DNA of 64,000 nt, from contig QOZR01000006.1 of assembly GCA_003576685.1 (NCBI GenBank), forward strand, positions 186,001 through 250,000. Direction: 5' to 3'. Positions 57,564 to 64,000 of this stretch are shown here, one piece after another. Below the pieces are notes generated by a model. It had not been told where the DNA came from. It saw only the letters and a program-made list of their open reading frames with translations, and made no database searches. Each line of letters starts with the position of its first letter. Within the stretch, counting starts at the first letter, position 1. A program made the position numbers and the translations under genes. The DNA comes from Virgifigura deserti. GTDB lineage: Bacteria; Pseudomonadota; Alphaproteobacteria; Dongiales; Dongiaceae.

Positions 57564-57971
57564 CCGGGCCGTGGCTGCGCGGCGATGTCGCCGGCCGCCG
57601 GTTCAAACGCAAAGTTCAAGCGTTCGGAGAAGCTCCGTTTCCTCGACAATAGATGCCGCCTCCCTCAATAGAGATATATCCAGGAGGGTCGATAACTAAG
57701 GTTAATATATGTTAAAGAAATTGTAGGAGACGCTCAATTAAGAAATTACCTCGCCCGGAAAACCGCAAAACTTGCGATGTTCTGCCCGGCGCGATTCTCG
57801 CAGGCTGCCGACCGGAAAACCGCGGCGATTCGGCTGGTTGATCCGGCCGGCAAGGCGTCGTAGTTAAGGAATGCCTCGGTGGGCAAACGCCCGGATGCCC
57901 GAGTCGTACGCCTGAATCAGGGAGGCGCGGGATGGCGAGCCGTCATCCAACAGCCAGACCGTGGACGGGTC
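57564..57971. other. Divergent promoter region
   Basis: About 408 bp between the AS-like operon (minus) and the sugar ABC operon (plus). The part from 57655 to 57765 is AT-rich, with the imperfect palindrome TTAATATATGTTAA at 57702-57715, and probably contains one or both promoters. No gene is supported. Confidence 0.55.
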
Positions 57972-59258
57972 ATGTCAGGCTCTCTTAAGCGCCTCGCTTT
58001 CGGCTTGGTGCTTTCCGCGGCACTGATGGGCGGCGGGCCGTCGCATGCGATCGGCGCAACCATCACGATCGCTTGCGGCGCGGTCGGCATCTTCCACGAT
58101 CTGTGTCGTGCGGGGGCCGAGCGCTGGGCCGCGGAAACGGGCAATGCGGTCGAATTCGTCCAGAGCCCCGGCTCGACCTCCGATCGGCTGGCCCTCTTTC
58201 AGCAGCTTCTGGCGGCCGGCGCCGCCGACATCGACGTCATCGAGGTTGATGTCATCTGGCCCGGCATCCTCGGCCGCTATTTCATCGATCTCGGTGCCTA
58301 TGTCGACGCGGCGACGGTCGCGGCGCATTTTCCCGTGTTCATCGAGAACAACACCGTCGACGGCGAGCTCAAGGCCCTGCCCTGGTTCTCCGATGTTGGG
58401 CTGCTCTACTACCGGAAGGACCTTCTGGAGGCGCACGGCTTCTCCGTGCCGCAGACCTGGGCCGAGCTTGCCGAGGCGGCGCGCGCCGTCGTCGCGGCCG
58501 AGCGGGCGTCGGGGAGCGCGCGAATGACGGGATTCGTCTTTCAAGGCAAGGCCTATGAAGGTCTCACCTGCAACGCGCTGGAATGGATCGACAGCTTCGG
58601 CGGCGGCCAAATCCTCGCCGAGGATGGGAGCGTCACCGTCAACAATCCGAAGGCCGTCCGGGCCCTCGAGACGGTGGCCTCCTGGATCGGCGTGATCGCG
58701 CCTCGGGGTGTGCTGGGCTATATGGAGGAGGATGCGCGCGGCGTCTTCCAGTCGGGCAATGCCGTCTTCATGCGGAACTGGCCCTATGCCTGGGCGCTGG
58801 CCCAAGCGCCGGACAGCCCGGTCAAGGACAAGGTCGGAGTGGCGCCGCTGCCGGCCGGCCGCCCTGATGGCCAGCACAGCGGCACGCTTGGCGGCGCGGG
58901 GCTCGCGGTGTCAAAATATTCGCCCCATCCCGAAATTGCCGCCGATCTCGTCCGCTATCTGGCGAGTCCGCCGCTGCAGGCGGAACGGGCGATCCGCGGC
59001 GCCATCAACCCGACCATCCCCGCGCTCTACGAGGACCCGGAGGTTCTGAAGGCGCAGCCCTTCCTCGCCGACCTGCTGCCGATCCTGGAGGCGGCCGTGG
59101 CCCGCCCATCGCAGATCGCCGGCGAGCGATACAACCAGCTCAGCACCATCTTCTGGAACGTGGTGCATGACACGCTTGCCGGCCGGACGACGGCGGAGAC
59201 TGGCCTTGCCGCGGCCGAGCGCCATCTGCAACGGATTCGGTTTCGCGACGGATGGTAA
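57972..59258 (+). CDS. ABC transporter sugar-binding protein (trehalose/maltose type), 428 aa
   Basis: A family 1 extracellular solute-binding protein. The signal peptide is MSGSLKRLAFGLVLSAALMG, cleaved near SHAIGA. The mature protein has TITIACGAVGIFHDLCRAGAERWAAETGNAVEFVQ, VIEVDVIWPGILGRYFIDL, ALPWFSDVGLLYYRKDLLEAHGFSVPQTWAEL and LGGAGLAVSKYSPHPEIAADLV, as in ThuE-type trehalose/maltose/sucrose binding proteins. The ATG at 57972 is chosen since it starts the signal peptide. First gene of a four-gene importer operon. Confidence 0.93.
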   Translation: MSGSLKRLAFGLVLSAALMGGGPSHAIGATITIACGAVGIFHDLCRAGAERWAAETGNAVEFVQSPGSTSDRLALFQQLLAAGAADIDVIEVDVIWPGILGRYFIDLGAYVDAATVAAHFPVFIENNTVDGELKALPWFSDVGLLYYRKDLLEAHGFSVPQTWAELAEAARAVVAAERASGSARMTGFVFQGKAYEGLTCNALEWIDSFGGGQILAEDGSVTVNNPKAVRALETVASWIGVIAPRGVLGYMEEDARGVFQSGNAVFMRNWPYAWALAQAPDSPVKDKVGVAPLPAGRPDGQHSGTLGGAGLAVSKYSPHPEIAADLVRYLASPPLQAERAIRGAINPTIPALYEDPEVLKAQPFLADLLPILEAAVARPSQIAGERYNQLSTIFWNVVHDTLAGRTTAETGLAAAERHLQRIRFRDGW

Positions 59259-60169
59259 CCGTCGCCCCGTATCGCGCGACCCGGGCGTTGGCTGCCCGCC
59301 GAAGACGGACGGCATGGCTGTTTCTCCTGCCCATGCTGGCGATCCTTGCCGTGGTCGCCGGCTGGCCGCTGTTCCGGACGGCCAGCTTCGCCTTCACGGA
59401 CGCGTTTCTCCCCGAGCTGGACTCCGCCCGCTGGGTGGGGTTCGAGAACTTTGCTTTCGCGCTGAAGGATCCCGGCTGGTGGCGTGCCGTCTTGAACACG
59501 TTCGTGTTCACGGCCCTCTCGGTGTCGCTCGAGCTGGTGCTGGGCCTGGTGATCGCCTTGGCCCTCAACCGGCGTTTCCGCGGTCGCGGCCCCTTGCGCG
59601 CGATCGTGTTGATCCCCTGGGCGGTGCCGACCGTGGTCTCGGCGCAGATGTGGCGGTGGATGTATAACGACATCTACGGCGTGGTGAACGACCTGCTGCT
59701 GCGGCTGGGACTGATCGACGGGCCGGTGGCTTGGCTCGCCGGCGGGGAGACGGCGATGGCCGCCATCGTCATCACCGACGTCTGGAAGGCGACGCCGTTC
59801 GTCGCGCTGCTGCTGCTCGCCGGGCTACAAACGGTCCCGGCACAGCTCTACGAAGCGGCGCGGGTCGACGGTGTTGGTCCGGTGCGCACCTTCCTGCACA
59901 TCACCTTGCCGCTGTTGCGGCCGGCGATCGCGGTGGCGCTGATCTTCCGGACGCTCGACGCGCTCCGGGTGTTCGATCTCGTCTATGTGATGACCAGCAA
60001 CGCCTGGGCAACGGCGACGATGTCGGTCTATGCGCGGCAGCAGCTCGTCGATTTCCAGGATGTGGGCTACGGCTCGGCCATCTCGATGCTGGTCTTCGTC
60101 GTGGTCGGGGTGGTGAGCGTCGCCTATGTCGCCGGCCTGCGCCCCGGCTTCGCGGTGCGGCAACGATGA
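59252..60169 (+). CDS. ABC transporter sugar permease (ThuF/MalF type), 305 aa
   Basis: Inner-membrane permease with six helices. TAWLFLLPMLAILAVVAGWPLFRT starts the first helix, NTFVFTALSVSLELVLGLVIALALN follows, and the EAA loop is YEAARVDGVGPVRTFLHITLPLLRPAIAVALI. The start overlaps the end of the binding-protein gene by 7 bp. Confidence 0.95.
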   Translation: MVTVAPYRATRALAARRRRTAWLFLLPMLAILAVVAGWPLFRTASFAFTDAFLPELDSARWVGFENFAFALKDPGWWRAVLNTFVFTALSVSLELVLGLVIALALNRRFRGRGPLRAIVLIPWAVPTVVSAQMWRWMYNDIYGVVNDLLLRLGLIDGPVAWLAGGETAMAAIVITDVWKATPFVALLLLAGLQTVPAQLYEAARVDGVGPVRTFLHITLPLLRPAIAVALIFRTLDALRVFDLVYVMTSNAWATATMSVYARQQLVDFQDVGYGSAISMLVFVVVGVVSVAYVAGLRPGFAVRQR

Positions 60170-61005
60170 AGACGGCCGTGAAGAAGGCCGTTTGGCGCAT
60201 CGCCTTCGCCCTCCTGATCGCGGCGATCGCCGTTTTCGCGCTGGCCCCGGTCTATTGGGCGGTGGTGACGTCGCTGGAGACCGGCTCCGACCTGTTCACG
60301 GTGGACTATCTGCCGCGCGGCCCCGTGTGGAGCAACTATGTCGCGGTGTTCGAGCGGCAGGCTTTCGGCCGCAATATCCTGAACTCCGTGCTGGTCGCCG
60401 GCGGGACCGTCGCCCTGTCGATGGCGGTGGCGCTGATCGCCGCCTATGCGCTGTCGCGCATCGAGTTCCGCGGGCGCCTGCTGTTGCTCTTCACCGTGCT
60501 GTCGGTCTCGATGTTCCCGCAGGTCGCGATCCTCTCCGGCCTGTTCGAGCTGATCGCCACCCTTGGCCTCTATAACAGCCTACCCGGCCTGGGGCTCAGC
60601 TATATGATCTTCACCTTGCCTTTCATGGTTTGGGTTCTGGTCGCCTTCATGCGCGAGCTGCCGCGCGAGATCGAGGAAGCGGCGATCGCCGACGGGGCCG
60701 GCCCCTGGACCATCGTCACGCGAATCTTCCTGCCGCTGATGATGCCGGCGATGGCGACCAGCGGCCTTCTCGCCTTCATCATCGCCTGGAACGAGTTCCT
60801 ATTCGCGCTGACCTTTACGCTGACGAACGAGGCGCGGACGGTGCCGGTCGCGATCGCGCTGATCACCGGCGCAAGTCCCTACGAGCTGCCCTGGGGCCGG
60901 ATCATGGCGGCCTCGGTCATCGTCACCGCGCCGGTCGTCCTGCTCGCGCTCCTATTCCAGCGGCGGATCGTCGCCGGCCTCACCGCCGGGGCCGTGCGAG
61001 GGTGA
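60166..61005 (+). CDS. ABC transporter sugar permease (ThuG/MalG type), 279 aa
   Basis: Second permease. It begins with the helix RIAFALLIAAIAVFALAPVYWAVVTSL and has the EAA loop EIEEAAIADGAGPWTIVTRIFLPLMMPAMATSG. The C-terminus GRIMAASVIVTAPVVLLALLFQRRIVAGLTAGAVRG is typical of MalG-type subunits. ATGA overlap with the preceding gene. Confidence 0.95.
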   Translation: MKTAVKKAVWRIAFALLIAAIAVFALAPVYWAVVTSLETGSDLFTVDYLPRGPVWSNYVAVFERQAFGRNILNSVLVAGGTVALSMAVALIAAYALSRIEFRGRLLLLFTVLSVSMFPQVAILSGLFELIATLGLYNSLPGLGLSYMIFTLPFMVWVLVAFMRELPREIEEAAIADGAGPWTIVTRIFLPLMMPAMATSGLLAFIIAWNEFLFALTFTLTNEARTVPVAIALITGASPYELPWGRIMAASVIVTAPVVLLALLFQRRIVAGLTAGAVRG

Positions 61006-61021
61006 GGGGAAATCAGGTCCG

Positions 61022-62104
61022 ATGACCGACGTCGCTCTGCGCAGACTCGAGAAATCCTTCGGCCGGACGCCGGCGGTGCGCGGCATCGATCTCGACGCGC
61101 CGGCCGGCCGGCTCACCGTGCTGCTCGGGCCGTCGGGCTGCGGCAAGACCACGCTCCTGCGCCTGATCGCCGGGCTGGAAGAGGCCGACGCCGGCGAGAT
61201 CCGCATCGGCGGACGCCTGGTGAACGACCTGTCGCCGCGCGAACGCGACGTCGCAATCGTGTTCCAGAGCTATGCGCTCTATCCCCACATGACGGTGTTC
61301 AAGAACCTGGCCTTCGCCCTGAAGATGAGCGGCATGCGCAGGGCCGCGATCAATGCCCGCGTGCGCGAGGTCGCGAAGATGCTGCAGATCGACGATCTGC
61401 TCGCGCGGCGGCCGCGGCAGCTCTCCGGCGGCCAGCAGCAGCGCGTCGCCATGGGCCGCGCCATGGTTCGCGAGCCCCAAGTCTATCTGTTCGACGAGCC
61501 GCTCAGCAATCTCGATGCGCGGCTGCGCGCCCAAATGCGGGCGGAGATCACGCGCCTGCAGCGGGCGCTCGGCACGACGATGATCTATGTCACCCACGAC
61601 CAGGTCGAGGCAATGACCCTGGCCGACCATGTCGTGCTGCTCGACCGTGGCCGGGTGGCGCAGGCCGGGCCGCCGCTCGACATCTATAACCGTCCGGCGA
61701 ACCTCTTCGTCGCCAGCTTTCTCGGCGCGCCGCCGATGAATCTCTATGAGACGCGGATTCTCGGTCAGGTCGACGGCGCCGTTCTCGTCGCGCTGCCGCA
61801 GGGCGCGCTTGCCAGGGTGCGCATCAAAGGCCGGCCGCCCGAGCGCCTCACCCCAGTGACCCTGGGCATCCGGCCCGAGAATCTGCTGCTGGGCGATGCC
61901 GCGCCGGCCGCCGATACGCTCGACGCCGACGTCACGCGAGTGGAGCGGCTCGGCGCGCAAACCCATGTCGTGTTGGCCTGTTCCGATATGCAGCTGATCG
62001 CGATCGCTGACGGCGAGGCGCGCATCGCCGTCGGCGATCGGATCCGCGTCCATCTGCCGGGCTCGCGTTGCCACCTGTTTGACATAGCCGGCCGGGCGAT
62101 GTGA
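61022..62104 (+). CDS. ABC transporter ATP-binding protein (UgpC/MalK/ThuK type), 360 aa
   Basis: The ATPase of the sugar importer. Walker A GPSGCGKTT is near residue 36, the Q loop is VFQSYALYPHMTV, the signature is LSGGQQQRVAMGRAMVREP, and Walker B is YLFDEPLSNLDARLR. The C-terminal TOBE regulatory region (residues 245-360) starts ASFLGAPPMNLYETRI. Normal length, 16 bp behind the MalG-type gene. Confidence 0.96.
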   Translation: MTDVALRRLEKSFGRTPAVRGIDLDAPAGRLTVLLGPSGCGKTTLLRLIAGLEEADAGEIRIGGRLVNDLSPRERDVAIVFQSYALYPHMTVFKNLAFALKMSGMRRAAINARVREVAKMLQIDDLLARRPRQLSGGQQQRVAMGRAMVREPQVYLFDEPLSNLDARLRAQMRAEITRLQRALGTTMIYVTHDQVEAMTLADHVVLLDRGRVAQAGPPLDIYNRPANLFVASFLGAPPMNLYETRILGQVDGAVLVALPQGALARVRIKGRPPERLTPVTLGIRPENLLLGDAAPAADTLDADVTRVERLGAQTHVVLACSDMQLIAIADGEARIAVGDRIRVHLPGSRCHLFDIAGRAM

Positions 62105-62330
62105 AGAACGACGCGAGCTCACATACGCGTCCAGGCGCCGTTGACGGGCCGCCTCTCTGTGCCAAAGAGAAGGATCTGGTGCAGGCATGATCGCAGCAGA
62201 GGATCGGACATCGCCAGGATGACGCGGAGCGGCAGCACATGGACCAGTCCGGTTCATCGAGCATTCAGGTTGCCGCGGACAAGCTGTGTCGAGAACCAGG
62301 GTAGGCCAATGGCCATGTCGGTGGAAATTG

Positions 62331-62591
62331 ATGATACCAACTGAGACGAAGGCCGCATGGCGCGGCGGAATCGCAAGCCTGATGCTCGCCGCGTTGGCCG
62401 GCTGTGCGGTGATCGCCGAGCCCGGGAGCCATCCGGCGCGCCAAATCGGCGTTCCGCCCGGCCATATGCCACCACCGGGCTCTTGCCGAATCTGGTATCC
62501 GGATCGTCCGCCGGGCCAGCAACCACCACCCGGATCCTGTGGTGTTCTCCGCTATCAGGTGCCGCCGGGTGCTTATCTTGTGTATGGATGA
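62331..62591 (+). CDS. Small Pro-rich lipoprotein, 86 aa
   Basis: The signal peptide ends in a lipobox (SLMLAALAGCAVIAEPGS), followed by a Pro/Gly-rich segment in which PPPGSC occurs twice (PPPGSCRIWYPDRPPGQQ and PPPGSCGVLRYQVPPGAYLVYG). This double PPPGSC pattern is typical of a small family of outer-membrane lipoproteins of unknown function. The ATG at 62331 gives a normal signal length. Confidence 0.82.
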   Translation: MIPTETKAAWRGGIASLMLAALAGCAVIAEPGSHPARQIGVPPGHMPPPGSCRIWYPDRPPGQQPPPGSCGVLRYQVPPGAYLVYG

Positions 62592-62618
62592 GAGCGTCAA
62601 GCCACCGTGGAGGAGATG

Positions 62619-63281
62619 ATGCGCGCAACGATGGCGGTTCTGGCCGTGACCCTGGCCCTCGGAGCACCGGCCTGGGCCGATCCCTGGAAGGACGAGAGCG
62701 GTCACGGCCGCAGCGCATATGGCTATGGCGACTGCGAGTACGAACTGGAAATCGAAGGGGGCAAGCACAAGGAGAAGGTCAAGTGCAAGGGCGATAAGCA
62801 TCGGCGCGGATACGTCATGCCCGGGCCGGTCGGGGTCCATATCGGCGGCCTGCCGGTCGCGGTCGGCCCGGTTCCGGGGCTGCCAGGGCTCGCCTGCAAT
62901 CGGGATCTGATCGGCGGCGCGCTGGGCGGTGTGGCCGGCGGTGTGCTGGGCTCGCAGGTCGGCAAGGGCGACACGCGCACGGCTGCGACGATTGGCGGCA
63001 CCATTGTCGGCATGCTGGTCGGCGGAAGCATAGGCCGCGCGATGGATCAGGTCGATCAGGCCTGCGTCGGCCAGATGCTTGAATATGCCCCGAGTGAGCG
63101 GCCCGTCGTCTGGCGCAGTCCGGATGGCGGCAGCTATGAGGTCACGCCTTTGCGCACCTTCGAGCGCGACGGAACCGTCTGCCGCGAATACCGGACCGAT
63201 GCCGTCATCAACGGCCAGTCCCAGCAGGTTGTCGGCACCGCATGCCGGATGCCGGACGGCGCTTGGCGGCTGGTCGGCTGA
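62619..63281 (+). CDS. Glycine-zipper 2TM surface antigen-like protein, 220 aa
   Basis: A signal peptide (MRATMAVLAVTLALGAPAWA) is followed by a charged region (YELEIEGGKHKEKVKCKGDKHRRGY), then the glycine zipper LIGGALGGVAGGVLGSQVGKGDTRTAATIGGTIVGMLVGGSIG. The C-terminal domain (WRSPDGGSYEVTPLRTFERDGTVCREYRTDAVINGQSQQVVGTACRMPDGAW) is the RT0821/Lpp0805-type surface-antigen fold. Likely outer-membrane. The start could be the ATG one codon upstream. Confidence 0.9.
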   Translation: MRATMAVLAVTLALGAPAWADPWKDESGHGRSAYGYGDCEYELEIEGGKHKEKVKCKGDKHRRGYVMPGPVGVHIGGLPVAVGPVPGLPGLACNRDLIGGALGGVAGGVLGSQVGKGDTRTAATIGGTIVGMLVGGSIGRAMDQVDQACVGQMLEYAPSERPVVWRSPDGGSYEVTPLRTFERDGTVCREYRTDAVINGQSQQVVGTACRMPDGAWRLVG

Positions 63282-63356
63282 TCGCTAATCCTCGGGTCGA
63301 GGAGGTGGCGCCAGGGTGGAGGTGACGCATCGACGCCGTCACAGGCGGAAACGGAC

Positions 63357-64000
63357 TCACTCATTCCTTAACAACGGCGCGGCCTTGGCGCCGAGAGCGC
63401 GCCAGATTCCGACGAAGCCCAGGCCCAGCGTGATCGCCGTGCTCAGGAGCGCGGTGGCGAGGACCACGCCGGGCAGGAAGACCCAATCGCTCTCCATCAC
63501 CTCGGTCAGGAAGAAATAGCCGGCGGCGGTGCCGATCGCGGCGGCGATCGCGGCGGTGACGAGGCCGAGAAGCCCGTATTCGAGGAGGAAGGCGCGGGCG
63601 ATGTCGCGCCGGGTCGCGCCCAGAACCTTCAGCACGACGGCGTCATAGACCCGGCGCCGGTGGCCGGCGACGATCGCGCCCGCCAGGACCAGAATGCCGG
63701 CGACGAGGGTGATCGAGGCGGTGGCGCGAACCGCGCTGCCGACGGCGCCGAGGATCCGGTTGACCGCCTCCAGCGCCTCCTTGACGCGGATCGCCGATAC
63801 GTTGGGGAAGGCGTCGGTGACCGCCCGCTGCAGATCCAACTCCGCTGCGGGATCGGCACGGACGGTGGCGATATGAGTCTGCGGCGCCCCTTCCAGGATG
63901 CCAGGCGAGAAGACCATGACGAAGTTGATGGCGAGCGTCGACCAGTCGACCTCGCGCAGATTGGCAATCGTGCCGCTCATCTCACGGCCCAGAAGATTGA
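63357..64000 (-). CDS. FtsX-like ABC transporter permease (YbbP type), C-terminal part
   Basis: The frame is open to the right edge of the window, so only the last 214 codons are seen. Three membrane segments are visible: ATASITLVAGILVLAGAIVAG, LLEYGLLGLVTAAIAAAIGTAAGYFFL and FLPGVVLATALLSTAITLGLGFVGIWRAL. Between the first two lies the MacB/FtsX-type signature RRRVYDAVVLKVLGATRRDIARAFLLEY. YbbP-like permeases work with the YbbA ATPase, expected further upstream outside the window. Confidence 0.92.
   Translation of the reverse strand, partial: NLLGREMSGTIANLREVDWSTLAINFVMVFSPGILEGAPQTHIATVRADPAAELDLQRAVTDAFPNVSAIRVKEALEAVNRILGAVGSAVRATASITLVAGILVLAGAIVAGHRRRVYDAVVLKVLGATRRDIARAFLLEYGLLGLVTAAIAAAIGTAAGYFFLTEVMESDWVFLPGVVLATALLSTAITLGLGFVGIWRALGAKAAPLLRNE

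Overview
The window is GC-rich bacterial DNA, most likely from an alphaproteobacterium of Rhodospirillales type. The reasons are the divergent tsaD-gpsA / hemC block, a hemD-Mic60 gene followed by hemY with a C-terminal zinc ribbon, several promoters of the sigma-EcfG type (GGAAC-N16/17-CGTT) and one direct-repeat LexA box of the alphaproteobacterial type (GTTC-N7-GTTC). No 16S gene is present, so genus cannot be given.

Layout. 1-2104: end of a chemoreceptor gene, then a minus-strand set (YciI-like, EVE, Rieske). 2175-13370: accessory block with an HxlR regulator and divergent SRPBCC/GST/SnoaL/serine-hydrolase genes, a DGPF protein plus ECF42-type sigma factor with a matching promoter, a SulP transporter with a universal stress protein, an NmrA-like/DUF1772 pair divergent from a TetR regulator around a 44-bp nested palindrome, and a pirin. 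13482-20401: housekeeping core, gpsA-tsaD facing hemC, a hemD fused to a Mic60/mitofilin-like membrane protein, and hemY. 20473-20547: tRNA-Thr(CGT).

20498-36808 is a 16.3-kb integrated element. It is bounded by a 50-bp repeat of the tRNA 3' end (49/50 identical), has a tyrosine integrase next to the right end, and carries ATAGGCA-type repeats inside both ends. It holds an AlpA regulator, a primase-polymerase/AAA helicase, a tail-fibre-like protein and a few small phage-like genes, but no visible terminase large subunit, portal or capsid. It therefore looks like a phage satellite or a decayed prophage. Its left part is cargo: a LexA-box operon, an abasic-site SRAP protein, a secreted nuclease, a secreted 15-residue-repeat protein, and an AT-richer two-gene cassette (two-TM + GAF protein with a 155-aa partner) that could be an undescribed defence or signalling system.

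37022-44761: a second chemoreceptor, ExoD, and an island of small membrane/secreted proteins, a cupin and topoisomerase IB. Several of these genes have GGAAC-N16/17-(C/T)GTT promoters, which points to the general stress response. 45364-50382: dipeptide/oligopeptide ABC operon with a fused double ATPase. 50484-52559: DUF924, GST and Bax-inhibitor-1 genes. 52657-57563: an unusual set of two asparagine-synthetase-like proteins and one ATP-grasp ligase, the latter lying between 43-bp direct repeats; its product is unknown. 57972-62104: trehalose/maltose-type ABC sugar operon. 62331-64000: two small envelope proteins and the C-terminal end of an FtsX-like permease that leaves the window.

All family assignments were made by eye from translated sequence; no database search was run.
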